From assembly GCA_963693085.1 (NCBI GenBank), contig OY856409.1, positions 1,167,373,749 to 1,167,437,748 on the forward strand: a DNA stretch of 64,000 bases. The letters are read 5' to 3'. Positions 12,127-23,432 of the stretch are shown here, piece by piece. Numbering within the stretch: the stretch's first letter is position 1; each line of letters begins with the position of its first letter. Source of the DNA: Alisma plantago-aquatica. Its lineage: Eukaryota; Streptophyta; Magnoliopsida; Alismatales; Alismataceae. Below the pieces are notes generated by a model. The model was not told where the DNA came from. It saw only the letters and a list, made by a program, of their open reading frames with translations, and searched no databases. The position numbers and the translations under genes are program-made.

Positions 12127-13517
12127 TGTCACCATACATTTGACACCCTTGATCATGAACATCAGTTGCCAAGATAGCAACCCCTTTGGTTGTTGAATGG
12201 TATGTCCATCGATTGCGTGATAGAGAAGGAAATAGCTTGAAAACACTAATTTGAACCATCAATTATTTTGTGCTTAGCACTATAGGTTGATGCTATCAAC
12301 CTATCCCAGGTCATGTTACACCTTATAAAGGTTGTACACATGTTTACAAGTTCATATAGAACTGGAACAAAATAGGGAACACCACAAAAATTCGTAATTC
12401 TAAACAAGCATGGCTTCTCTATGCTTAGATCATCACATTCAAGCATAAACATGAACTAACAAGCTTCTAGTAAGCAATATAAGTTAAGAATGTTATATAA
12501 CTCACCTCTATAGAGTAGACCAGATATCAAACAGAAAGAATCTTGAGCAAATAAGGCAAGAATCCCTAGATTCAGATTTGAACTTGGCCAAATAGGCACT
12601 TCTCTCCACAAAGAAGCAATACCCTAGAAAAAGAAACAAGAAGGAATGATTTTTTAGTTCTAGAGTCATTTTCACCATGGAACAGTAGGGTTCTGACCTG
12701 CAGAGATATAGGAGGAAGAAGAGAAAAGAAATAAATGGAGGAAATAAGGTAATACTTACACTTTTAGGTCAATATCACTAGGAAGGAGCTTTGGGAACCC
12801 CTAAATGAAGTCAATTTCAACCTTAGATCCTTTCATCAAGAAGATCCCCAATTTCTTCTTCCTTGGGCAGCAAAATTCACAGCTGAACAGAGGGAGAATG
12901 AGGTTGGGAGAAGCAGGGAAGTGGTGGAGAGAAAATGGCCCATTTTGGTGCTTGGGATAAGTATATGAACTTTAAGATAAAGCAAAAAGAAAAAGTTGAA
13001 GTTCTAGTATCTATCTAAGTATCCATGGCTTTAAATTATTAAGAATATACAAGCACACACACAAGCAGCTCTCCCACTGTCTGTATAGACCTGCTTAGCT
13101 TTTCTTTGTCTAATTTCCCAGCCCATCACATAATTCATTAGTTCATAGCTACTAAAGGTAGCTCATCCATGATGGGGTAAACCCTAAAATACCCTTAAGG
13201 AAAATGCCTTCAAACCATGGCTCAACTAGGATCCCCATGGCTCAAAAATCTCAAGAATGATAATATAACATCTAATGAACATAATTTACATGATAAATTA
13301 CAAATAAAACCCCTCAATTGGGTAAATTGTAGAAAAGTCCAAAATGTACAGAAAATTGCATAACTTGCTCAAACAATGTCCAAATTGGACCAAATTTGAA
13401 ACTTAAGCTTGTCTTATGATTTCAAAACATATAACAAATATTTATATTAGGGTTATAGGCATTCAATTATGGTAATTAAGCTCAATCAATTCATTAAGCA
13501 AGTTCAGGGGCCTTATA
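12127..13517 (-). mobile_element. Foreign LTR segment replacing part of Copia 3' LTR
   Basis: Sequence unrelated to the host LTR. Its right end (AGGGGCCTTATA) and features such as GTTATATAACTCACC and CAAATTGGACCAAATTTGAAA resemble the minus-strand solo LTR at 36982-40961 (GTGGCCTTACA, GTTATATAACCCACC, CAAACTGGACCAAATTGAAA). It is read as a minus-strand LTR of the same broad family. About 310 bp of the Copia LTR (equivalent to 2717-3027) is missing and no TSD is seen, so it arose with a deletion and was not a clean solo-LTR event. Confidence 0.55.
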
Positions 13518-14171
13518 GATCAACTAAGAAAAACTGATTTTGACACATCGGTCGAGCTTCCTAGGACAAACTCGACTGATAGTTTGAAAATTGGCTTTGT
13601 CACTTAGTGGATCGGTTGAGTTATTGTTAATAAAACTCGACCAAATATATTGTACGGAAAATGCAATAAAAATGATTATAACCATTGGTGAGTTGCTTTG
13701 AGCAAGAATAGATCCTTTGTAACTTGGAAAATGACTATATTTTGCCCTTAAGAGATCACACACTCAAGTGAACACCCCTATCTGTAAATAAGACCCCTTG
13801 GAGTTCATTCCAAGTTTGCTCATTCATGCTATTCTAAGTCCTTGCTATAGTTGAGTGTGTTGCAACTCCTTGAGCCCCTTTCTCTCTCTCATTTACATAG
13901 CATTTCGTGATTATGAGTGAATTAGGCCAGTTGTAAGAGAGCTACCTTCAAGTTCTTGCAAAGCCCTCATTCCATTCCATCTTCCCTGCCCCCTTTCTCA
14001 AAGAAGAAAGGTTGAAGCACGCTACTCCGAGTGAAGGTGAAGTTGTTGTTGTTCTTCTTTAAGGTTGAAGAAGAGGTGAAGATCTTCTCTAGGTGAAGGA
14101 TAAGGGCAAGGCCAAGATTCAAGAAGAGTGGGCAAATTCCTTCAAGGCCAAAGACTTGATGCAAGTGTGGG
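13518..14171 (+). repeat. 3' LTR of Sirevirus-like Copia, second piece
   Basis: Resumes the LTR at GATCAACTAAG and matches 3028-3680 of the 5' LTR. It ends with GTGGG (14167-14171), the left TSD of the Athila element. Confidence 0.85.
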
Positions 14172-14351
14172 TGATAACCTCCAATTTTGGATGATTATCT
14201 TAGTCTTTTCTTTAGTTTTCCACACTCTTTCTTAAATTAAATTCAGCCATAATCCCTAAATATTCCCTCTTATTGTAAATATATCTTTAGACTAACTTTC
14301 CCCTTTATATTTGCAGAAAAAGACACAAAAAACCCATAAAAGACTAAATCA

Positions 14352-14944
14352 GCCTCAAGACCGCATGGACCCAAACGGTCCCAAGACCGCATGAAGCCAA
14401 TCGGTCCCGATACCGCATGGAGTCACATGGTCTCAAGACCGCATGAAGCCAATCGGTCTCAAGACCGCATGAAGCCAACCGGTCCCGAGACCGCATGGAG
14501 TCATACGGTCTCAAGACCGCATGAAGCCAACCGGTCCCGAGACCGTATGGAGTCACACGGTCTCAAGACCACATGAAGCCAACCGGTCCCGAGACCCCAT
14601 GGAGTCATACAGTCTCAAGACCGCATGAAGCCAACCGGTCCCGAGACTGCATGAAGTCAACCGGTCTCAAGACCGCATGAAGCCAACCGGTCCCGAGACC
14701 GCATGGAGTCACACGGTCCCGAGACCGCATGAAGACAAACGGTCTCAAGGTCCAAACGGTCTCAAGGTCCAAACGATCTTGAGGTCCAAACGGTCTTGAG
14801 ATCTAAACGGTCTTGAGATCCAAACAGTCTTGAGGTCCAAATGGTCTTGAGATCCAAACGGTCTCAAGGTCCAAACGGTCTTGAGATCCAAACGGTCTCA
14901 TGCCCAAACGGTCTTAAGGTCCAAACGGTCTCCAAACCGTTTGG
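14352..14944 (+). repeat. Minisatellite array in Athila 5' LTR
   Basis: Tandem units of about 18-32 bp around GACCGCATGAAGCCAACCGG and, in the second half, GGTCCAAACGGTCTTGAGAT. Many units contain AACGG or CCGGT and form imperfect palindromes. The array ends at CCAAACGGTC..AACCGTTTGG, 16 bp upstream of TATA. AACGG is the core of plant MYB/MSA elements (established), so a regulatory role is plausible (inference). ORFs predicted through the array are artefacts of the repeat. Confidence 0.75.
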
Positions 14945-14959
14945 ACTTCACTTAAGGCC

Positions 14960-14967
14960 TATAAATA
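14960..14967 (+). promoter_or_regulatory. TATA box of Athila 5' LTR
   Basis: TATAAATA followed by AGACCCC, 16 bp after the end of the array. The 3' LTR copy is identical at 30160-30167. Confidence 0.7.
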
Positions 14968-16189
14968 AGACCCCAAGGGTCCTCCACCATGAGGAAGTTT
15001 TCAGACGTCCAAAGGCTACCTCAATCACTCCTGAGCAAATCCAACTTCCATCCTCCGCCCAGGGGCTGCCGGTCTGAGACCCACACTCCATCTCAAAGCT
15101 GCTTTCTCTCTCTTCGCCAAAGAAGGTGGGAAGAGGGGATCTCGTCATCAAGCAACCTGTGAAGCTGGTGGATCATCTCTCTCTCTCCAAGGGGTTGACT
15201 TTCCTCTCTCCTTTGTGGGGATGACACTCTCTCTCTCTTCTTGCCTCCTTCTTTGTCCTAGTCATGAGCGAGTAGTCTCTCTCACTAGGGTGCGGGGAGT
15301 AGCCCCGCTACCCATGTTTTCATGTCATGTAAATGTAATCCATAGTTTGTAATATAGAGTTTTTACCCTTTCAGTTCAACATCAAACGTTTAAATGAATG
15401 CATGTTGCTTGATCTCCAACTTGTGTTATTCTTTATCTTTTAGTATGAATTGTCTACATTTATACTATTAGATTTGAAACTCATTTGTATGTTGGTTCTT
15501 GGTGCATGTATCCACCATGCATCTGTTTCGGTATCTAGAAGTGTCTCTCAAGAAGTGGAGTAAACTCACTGTCATTCATTGCACTTTCATACTATGAAAT
15601 GGAATCAATTGACGTATGAAAGTGCAATCTTGGTTAGTCGAGGAACACATTTGCGAAGGGAATGATGCAAAGTAGGTGACCATTTGTTCGGGAATGACTG
15701 GCATTGCAACATTCCCACACTTCTCGTAGTTAGTTCTCCGAAAGGAAACTGAGTCTACAAAGATACTAACTGACTAAACTCTTGTTGCATGTTATGTTTT
15801 ACTTAGCATGTCGTGATCCATGTGTAGTGGCGGTGAAAAACCGATTACACCCTAGTGACTTTTATCATTGTTTAACTCCTTAGATTTACTTGCTTTCTTT
15901 ACTTTACATGTTCTTAGTTTAAAACAAAAAAACCAAACTTTCGATTTAAGTGCCTACTATTAAGTGACTAAGTGAAATTCTAACGGTTTTCATCTTGTTG
16001 CTTGCAACAAGACCGTTGTCCTGAGGATTCGACCCTTAACTATACTACGATAAGACTTCCACATATCTTAGCATACGTGGGTGGAGTTCTCTATCTAGTA
16101 TATGCAAGTCTAAACCTAAAGACTTATCATCTTTAGGATTTTTAGTTGGTGCACGCAATTCCACGTAAGTGGAAGCTCCATCAAAAAAT

Positions 16190-16207
16190 TGGCGTCGTTG
16201 CCGGGGA
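16190..16207 (+). other. Primer-binding site, tRNA-Asp type
   Basis: TGGCGTCGTTGCCGGGGA begins 6 bases after the LTR end. It is complementary, with one mismatch, to the 3' end of plant tRNA-Asp, the usual primer of Athila elements. Confidence 0.85.
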
Positions 16208-16360
16208 CAATGGAACGTTTTAATTTCATTTAATACCTTCCTAGTTGGTTAGGGTTTTACACTTTCTTTTTAACCATTAAGTCTATATCTTCTTGAAACC
16301 ATTATATCTTCACCATTATCTAAAGGTGTTTTCTTTTCTCTACTCAGGTAGAAAACGTGT

Positions 16361-18364
16361 ATGCGATCATCACATAACCGACGATTCTCCCCTGATCCAG
16401 AGTTTGACTCTGAGGTAGAGAGAAGTTTCCATCGCCACATTCGACTCAATCGTCAAAGAGCCAAGCAAATGGCCGACGATCAACGCCAGGCTGCATTGGT
16501 GATGGAGAGGGTCAACGTCACCATCTCTGCTCAAAGAGTACAACTCATCACTGATACTCGTGCCCAGATTCACGCGGAGATTTGTGCGGAAGAACATGCC
16601 CGCATCAGAGCTGAATATGAGGCAAAAACCCAAGTTGCTCAGTTGGAATTAAGGAACAAGTAGCTGAGGGATTACGCTGTCCCAAAGAACTATGAAGATA
16701 ACCATCCGGTCTGGCCTCCGATCATCAATATTCCCAACTTCGAGATTCGGACCCAATGGATCCAGATCATGCAAGGCATCTCATTCTCTAGAGGTTCTGG
16801 ATATGATTGCATGGATCATCTGAAGAGGTTTAAGGCACTGTGCCGCCTGGTTCCACAAGCCGGAGTCACTTTTGATACAATAATGCTTCATCTGTTTCAT
16901 TTCACTCTGTGTGGGAGAGCCCTAAGTTGGTATAACTCTCTTGACAGGGAACCCATAATAACCACCTGGGCTCCCCTAGAGGAAAAGTTCTTGGAGAAGT
17001 TATTTCCCCCTTCACTGACTTACGAGATCCGGGGGCAGATCAATCACTTCTCTCAACTACCCGGAGAATCCCTTGCTGAAGCATGGGAAAGGTTTAAAGA
17101 ACTTTTGCGAAAATGCCCTCATCATGGAATCTCCCATAACCAATTGATAGAAACCTTCTATCGGGGAGTGAGTGATGATATCAAATAGTTTTTGGATTCC
17201 TCATATGGAGGAAACTTTATGAGAAAGAATTATGAGGACGCCTGGAAAATTATCACACTCGGAGTTGAGAATCAGTCCAACTGGGGATGATCAGCTGGCA
17301 AAGGTGTCCTCAAGGTCTACAAAGCTGAAGAATCAATAGAGATGAAGGCAATTGCTAAAGCCTTGAAAACCATAGTTCATAAACAACAAGCTCTCGAGAC
17401 TTCTCTTGGAGAGTTTGATAAGAAGAAAAATCCTCTGGTTCAACAAGTCAAGGTCACCATAGGAAACTGTGAGGTCTGTCATGCTTCTGACCATCCGACC
17501 CTTTCATGTGGTATGCTTTATAATGTGATGATGTATCTGCATCCACCACCACAACAGTATGAACCTATTACTGACCAGTCTAAAGAACAGCTGCCAGAAC
17601 AAGTCAACTCTATCCATTCTATCCTTGGACAAGTCTATTACAATCCTAATCAGCCGAGGAACCACTCAGGATTCCAATATGGGAACCCTGCTGGAACTGC
17701 AAATCCACAGCACCAGACGTAGGGAGGATCCTCTAGTAGGTTACAACCTGGATTCCCAAACAATTTCAATCAAAATCAAGGGAACTCCAGGAATAACTTC
17801 CCTAGGGCTAACTACCCCAGGAACTAATCTGCCTACTATCAGTATATTCATCCTCCGCTCCACCCACAGCTGCACCCTCAGTTGCAGCAACCTCAACTAG
17901 CAATGCCACCACAACAACCTCAACAAGGACAACAACAAATTCCTCAGAAAAATACTCCTCCTCATCCGGAAGATGAAATGTCCTTGATAAGGCAAATGTT
18001 GCAATCCCAACAGACTATGCTCGCTAATCAACAAGCACAGCAAAAAGCAGTAGAAGCTCAGCTTGCCCATATTGCTGCACAACTAAAGCCTCCAGCAGAC
18101 ACATTTGTAGGGCAGCCCGAATCAAACCCTAGGCATGGACAGAATAGGCATGAATAGTTGAATGTTGTCACCACGAGATCTGGACACACTCTTCATGAAA
18201 CTACCAAGATCACTCTTGATAATGATGATACACCTACTTTTATGACGAATGAGAACCTGCAACAAGGAATGGAGAAGCCCACAGAGGGCACAAAGGGCAA
18301 AGATAAAGAACAAGTGTCCACAGAACCCGAAGTCCTGCAATTTAAACCAAGGATCCCATATTAG
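16361..18364 (+). pseudogene. Athila gag polyprotein, many in-frame stops
   Basis: One frame runs from ATG 16361 (MRSSHNRRFSPDPEF) to about 18362 but is cut by stops near 16661, 17186, 17288, 17720, 17825 and 18155. The central retrotransposon gag domain is clear: FEIRTQWIQIMQG, SFSRGSGYDCMDHL, ALSWYNSL, LPGESLAEAWERFKELL, CPHHGI, IETFYRGV. It continues through a cysteine pair (CEVCHASDHPTLSC) and a glutamine/proline-rich region (PPQQPQQGQQQ) to a conserved VTTRSGHTL segment. Gag assembles the particle and binds RNA. The number of stops excludes function. Confidence 0.88.
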
Positions 18365-18365
18365 A

Positions 18366-19160
18366 CTGCGAGAAATGAAGATGGACACCAGATTTCAAAA
18401 ATTCAAGGAGGCGATGAAGAAACTGTACATCGATATCCCGCTCCTTGATGCTCTCTCCGAGGTACCTGCTTGGGCAAAATACCTCAAAACCTTGTTATCA
18501 AGGAAGTATATCACCGATGAACAAGAAACTGTCAAGCTTGCCCAGACCACCTCTGACATCATCCTAAATAAAATGCCTAAAAAGAAGAAGGATCCATGTT
18601 CCTTCGGAATTCAATGCTGCATTGGAAATGCATCTACCAAAAAGGGATTAGCTGACCTAGGGGCCAGCATATCCATTATGCCCTATTCCATGTGCAAACG
18701 ACTGGGTTTCACCGAATTGCTACCTACAGCAATGACAATTCAATTAGCAGACTCCACCATCACCGCACCTCTGGGGATCATTGAAGATATTCCAGTAAGG
18801 ATAGGCAAGGATGCCTACATTCTGTACGACTTCGTCATCATGGATATTAAGGAAGACTTGAGATACCCGATTATTTTTGGCAGACCTTTCCTCGCTACTG
18901 CCAGGGTGCTTATCGACGTTGAAGCTGGCACCATCATTCTTAGGCTCGGAAAAGAAGCAATTCAATTTCAAGTCCTTAATAGCATGAAAGGCCCTAGTAT
19001 TCAAGAGGAGGTCTTTCTTTTAGACGTAATACAACAAGTGTCTCAATTAGAAATATCCGAGCCAGCTGATGAACTAGAGAATGTTTTAATCAATCCGGAT
19101 GTCGAATTCTCTGCGAATGAACTAGTTCAACAGTGTCTGCAACATTTAGAAAAGGTCTAA
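18366..19160 (+). pseudogene. Athila aspartic protease region of pol
   Basis: The frame shifts relative to gag near 18360. It reads RFQKFKEAMKKLYIDIPLLD, then CCIGNA and the protease motif DLGASISIMP near 18654. IIFGRPFLATARVLIDVE follows, typical of the Athila retropepsin. An in-frame TAA at 19158 separates it from RT. In the family this protease cuts the Gag-Pol polyprotein. The motif itself looks intact; the upstream shift and downstream stop break the polyprotein. Confidence 0.85.
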
Positions 19161-19169
19161 GAAGCACCA

Positions 19170-20760
19170 ATGGCCACTTTTGAAGAACTCAAAGCTGTCA
19201 CCATTATAGAAGAAACTGAGCCACTTAAGGCCCCTGAAATGAAGACTTTACCCACAGGGCTTAAACATGTTTTCTTAGATGAGGAAAAATTATGCTCGAT
19301 CATCATCAACTCTACCCTTACAGAAGATCAGGAAGAAAGGCTTCTGGATGAGCTGAAGAAGCACAAAAAGGTCATTGGATATAAGATAACTGACCTGACG
19401 GGCATAAATCCAGCCCTGTGTATGCACAGACTTCCAATGGTTGAAGAATTTAAGCCATCTCGCGAACATCAGAGAAAACTGAATCCTAATCTCAAAGAGG
19501 TGGTTCGCCTGGAGGTCCTCAAATTACTTAAAGCTGGCATAATATACCCTATCTCTGATTCCCAGTGGGTCAGGCCTGTCCAAGTTGTTCCTAAAAAGGG
19601 AGGCACTACTGTCGTGCTTAACGACAAAAATGAGTTAGTGCCCACCCGGACTGTAACAGGGTGGTGGATGTGTATTGACTATAGGAAGCTGAACAAAGCC
19701 ACGAGGAAAGATCACTACCCTCTACCCTTCCTCGATGAAGTCTTGGAACGCCTAGCTCATCAAAAATATTTTTGCTATCTCGATGGTTATTCTGGGTTCT
19801 ATCAAATACCCATACACCCGGAAGACCAGGAAAAAACCACCTTCACCTATCCTTTTGGGACATATGCCTTTAGAAGAATGTCGTTCGGGTTGTGTAACGC
19901 ACCCGCTACGTTCCAACGGTATATGACCGCCATCTTCGCCGGATTAACTGAATCCATCATGGAAGTATTTATGGACGATTTCTCAGTTTACGGAGATTCC
20001 TTCGATAACTATTTAATCAACCTTAGACAAGTTCTACAACGTTGCGAGGAAACGAACCTTATCATGAATTGGGAGAAATGCCATTTCATGGTAACAGAAG
20101 GTGTCTTCCTCGGGCACAGGGTGAGCGACAGAGGGATCGAGGTCGATAAAGCAAAAATTGATGTTATCTCGAAACTGTCACCACCAAAAGATATAAAGGG
20201 AGTAAGAGCCTTCTTGGGTCATGCGGGGTTCTATAGAAGATTCATCAAAGATTTTTCAAAGATAGCAAAACCCATGACCCAACTCCTGACCAAGGATGCT
20301 GAGTTCATTTTCAATCAAGAATGTTTGCAGAGTTTTTCAACGCTCAAAGAGGCTTTAATTTCTGCACCTATACTGAGAGCCCCAGATTGGTTGCTACCAT
20401 TTGAAATTATGTGCGACGCAAGCGATTACGCCATAGGGGCTGTTTTAGGACAGCGGATTGACAAGAAACCATACGTTATCTACTATGCATCCAAAACGCT
20501 AGATGAAGCACAGAAAAACTACACTACCACAGAAAAAGAGTTTCTGGCTGTCATCTACGCATTTGAAAAATTCCGCTCCTATTTGATTGGTTCTAAGGTC
20601 ATCGTTTATACCGACCACTCCGCCATTTGATACCTGATTCAAAAGCAAGATGCCAAACCTAGGCTTATCCGCTGGGTGTTGATGCTTCAGGAATTCAACT
20701 TGGAAATTAAAGATAAAAGTGGAGTGGAGAACGTTGTAGCTGATCATCTCAGTCGTATCG
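19170..20760 (+). pseudogene. Athila reverse transcriptase and RNase H
   Basis: RT conserved blocks in order: VVPKKGG, WMCIDYRKLNKATRKDHYPL, YLDGYSGFYQIPI, FGLCNAPATFQRYM, catalytic FMDD near 19968-19979, and FLGHRVSDRGIEVDKAKI. RNase H begins at DASDYAIGAVLGQ near 20417, with TLDEAQKNYTTTEKEFLAVI and YTDHSAI. A TGA at 20628 then interrupts the frame, which continues with [18 protein letters not shown]. The active-site aspartates are present. Gypsy order (RT before integrase) is clear. Confidence 0.9.
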
Positions 20761-22106
20761 AGGTTGAAGAAGAAGATAAAATCCCTATCCGGGATTCTCT
20801 TCCAGACGACCAGCTAATGAAGGCCACCCATGGATTCCCTTGGTATGTGGATATCGTCAATTATCTAGCCACATGGATTATTCACCCCTCTGCTTCTTAT
20901 CATGACAAAAGGAAGTTCCTTCATGATATAAAACAATATTATTGGGATGAACCCTACCTGTTTCACCTTTGTGCTGACGGACTTTTCCGTCGTTGCTTGC
21001 CGGAAGAAGAAATCACCCATGTACTAGAGCATTGCCATTCAGGACCCACAGGGGGGCACATGAGTGCTAAGAAAATTGCTATAAAAGTTTTACAATCTGG
21101 CTTCTTCTGGCCCACCATAGCAAAGGACTCCTACGATTTTGTGAAAGTTTGTAACAAATGCAAATTTTATGGCAATATATCAAAAAGGGACGAAATGCCC
21201 CTCACAATGTGGCAAGAAATTGAGCTTTTCGATGTGTGGGGGGTAGACTATATGGGACCTTTCCCTTCCTCCTATGGCTTCTCTTACATCTTGGTTTCGG
21301 TGGACTATGTCTCAAAGTGGGTCGAAGCTATACCCACTGTGTCCAGCGATTCCAAACATGTTATCAAATTGTTCAAAGATATCATTTTCCCAAGATTTGG
21401 AGTCCCCAGAACTGTCATATCAGATGGCGGGACCCATTTCCTGGAACGAAGTTTTGAAGCCCTGTTGAAAAAGTACGGAGTCAACCACAAAGTAGCAACG
21501 CCTTATCACCTACAGACCAGTGGTCAGATTGAGGTATCAAATAGACAATTAAAGGCAATCCTAGAAAAAATAGTTAACCGAAACCGCACTGACTGGTCCA
21601 CCAAACTTCCCGATGCCCTTTGGGCATACCAAACAGCCTATAAAACACCAATCGGGACAACCCCGTTCCGTTTGGTGTACGGGAAGTCATGTCATCTTCC
21701 AGTATAGCTGGAACACAAAGCTTGGTGGGCCATCAAACAACTAAATTTCCATCTTAAAAGTGCAGGAGAGAATAGACAACTCCAGTTACAGGAGCTAGAA
21801 GAGCTCCGTATGACTGCCTATCAGAGTGCTAGAATCTATAAGGAGCAGACCAAAATGTGGCACGACAGTCATCTTAAGAGGAAAAACATCGCTGTCGGTG
21901 ACAAAGTACTCCTTTTCAACTCCAAGCTCAAGTTGTTTCCCAGAAAACTTCGAACAAAATGGTCCGGGACCTTCACCATAAAGCATATTTATCCAACTGG
22001 AGCTGTCATAATTTTCGACAACAACGGAGGAGAAAGGACGGTCAACGGTCACCATCTGAAAAAAATACTACACTCCGACAGACAAAATGCCAAGACAAAC
22101 CATTGA
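20761..22106 (+). pseudogene. Athila integrase
   Basis: The HHCC zinc-binding region ([11 protein letters not shown]...CNKCK) spans about 21030-21165. Core acidic residues lie in WGVDYMGPF (D), VISDGGTHF (D) and GQIEVSNRQ (E). [17 protein letters not shown] follows. TAG at 21705 breaks the frame before LEHKAWWAI. The C-terminal GPY-like region contains WSGTFTI and NGHHLKKIL, ending at TGA 22104. Integrase inserts the cDNA. The DDE residues are present, but stops at 20628 and 21705 inactivate the polyprotein. Confidence 0.9.
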
Positions 22107-22375
22107 AATCAAAGACGCCACGCCGTCAGCATAACAACATCACAGCTTCGTCGAGCCAGCGACGTAAAACCCAAACGCTACTTGGGAGGCAACCCAAGAT
22201 TTCAGTTTCTTTCTTTATTTCCCGTTCTTTTAATTACCTTAGGTTTATTTTATGAAAATATAAAAAATTCATACAACCAAAACAAACATAAAAATAACAA
22301 AATAAAAATATACAAAAAATTCATATAACCAAAACAAACATAAAAATATAAAAATCCGTTCAACCTTAACCCTAG

Positions 22376-22605
22376 CAAACGGTCCTGAAACTATTTGGGA
22401 CCAAATAGTCTTCAAACCGTTTAGAGCCAACCGGTCTCAAAACCGTTTGGAGCCAAATAGTCCTGAAATCGTTTGGAGACAAACGGTCCTGAAACCGTTT
22501 GGGACCAAATGGTCTCGAAACCATTTGGAGCCAAACGGTCTCGAAACCATTTGAGACCAAACGGTCTTGAAACCGTTTGGTGTCCAAACGGTCGCTAAAC
22601 TGTTT
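22376..22605 (+). repeat. Palindromic array 1 upstream of Athila ORF3
   Basis: About 30-bp units built on CCAAACGGTC(T/C)TGAAACCGTTTGG-type palindromes. They share the AAACGGTC core with the LTR array, so the two are related. Confidence 0.7.
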
Positions 22606-22641
22606 GACCTAGGTTTTTTTTCAGGTCAACCCCCAGTTTCC

Positions 22642-22649
22642 TATAAATA
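22642..22649 (+). promoter_or_regulatory. Candidate internal promoter TATA box for Athila ORF3
   Basis: TATAAATA, 37 bp after array 1 and followed by AAACCCTACC and a CT-rich stretch. The layout of array, TATA and CT-rich leader mirrors the LTR (14352-14967). Suggests that ORF3 has its own promoter (inference). Confidence 0.5.
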
Positions 22650-22843
22650 TAAACCCTACCCCCTCGTTTTTCTCTCTTCGACTCTCGAGTTTTCTCTAAC
22701 CTTTGTGCAAGAACTATTCCATTGCCTCTGCTTCCCCTACTCCCACGTGACTCACCTCCGTCGGCCTAAGATCCGTGTTCCTTCGTCGCGACCTTGTCTC
22801 CGCCCTCCACTTCACGATCGTCGCCTCTGCTTCCGGCTGCAAG

Positions 22844-23430
22844 GTAGTCCAGCCACCGCGGCAACCTACCAACCCTTTCGTTTCCGCATCTTCTTCACCT
22901 TTGCCGTCATCTTCGGTGCCGCCGTGGCACCTCCCATCGCCGCCTTCATCTTTTTCACCACCGGCTCCGCTGCGATCATCTTTATCATCATCTTTATCGC
23001 CGTCAGTTCCACCTTTTCCATCATCATATTTGCCTCTATCGTCATCGGCTCCACCGTCGCCGCCTTCGTCTTCATCGCCTCTGCCTCCGCCTTCGCCTTT
23101 GCCGGTTGTTACCCGACGTTTCGCCTTCCAAATGGTCTCCAAACCGTTTGGGACCAAACGGTCTTGAAACCGTTTGGGACCAAACGGTCTTGAAACCGTT
23201 TGGACTGTTTGGGACCAAACGGTCCTGAAATCGTTTGGAACCAAACGGTCCTGAAACCGTTTGGAACTAAACGGTCCTGAAACTGTTTAGAACAAAACGG
23301 TCTTCAAACCGTTTGGCTTTCCCACAAATCTAACATATATATATATATATATACAAAACCACAAAAATACAAATAAAATCAAAAAAATTTCAAAACATGT
23401 TGTTCTAACTCATGATTTCCCATTTTGCAG
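22844..23430 (+). other. Candidate leader intron before Athila ORF3
   Basis: Possible donor AAG|GTAGTC at 22841-22849, branch-point-like CTAAC at 23405-23409, and acceptor CATTTTGCAG ending at 23430. The acceptor lies two bases before ATG 23433. Array 2 would lie inside the intron. Splice sites are predicted by eye only. Confidence 0.35.
23128..23316 (+). repeat. Palindromic array 2 upstream of Athila ORF3
   Basis: Repeats of the same AAACGGTC..AAACCGTTTGG unit as array 1, separated from it by about 520 bp of GC/CT-rich leader. A (AT)n run follows. Confidence 0.7.
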
Positions 23431-23432
23431 AT

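Larger units (their letters stand above)
14172..16183 (+). repeat. 5' LTR of Athila element
   Basis: Starts TGATAACCTCC and ends GCTCCATCA. It contains a long tandem array (14352-14944), then TATA at 14960, CT-rich DNA, and a conserved tail. The 3' LTR has the same order with few differences visible. Confidence 0.9.
22107..23432 (+). other. Pol to ORF3 spacer of Athila: arrays, internal promoter, candidate intron
   Basis: Not coding. Order: a conserved stretch with TACTTGGGAGGCAACCCA (about 22180), AT-rich DNA, a palindromic array (22376-22605), TATA at 22642, GC/CT-rich leader (22670-23110), a second array (23128-23316), an AT dinucleotide run (23334-23354), and a splice-acceptor-like end at 23405-23430. 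The long hydrophobic ORF across 22567-23193 is read from pyrimidine-rich DNA and probably not a protein. Confidence 0.6.

Noticed and set aside
14344..14576. ORFs and possible CRISPR-like array in the tandem repeat
   Set aside because: Units are contiguous minisatellite repeats with no unique spacers, in an LTR of a plant retroelement. The translated repeats are artefacts.
22567..23244. Hydrophobic plus-strand ORF and overlapping minus-strand ORF, membrane-protein-like
   Set aside because: Hydrophobicity arises because pyrimidine-rich DNA puts T in the second codon position. The stretch lies between two non-coding arrays and behaves as a leader.
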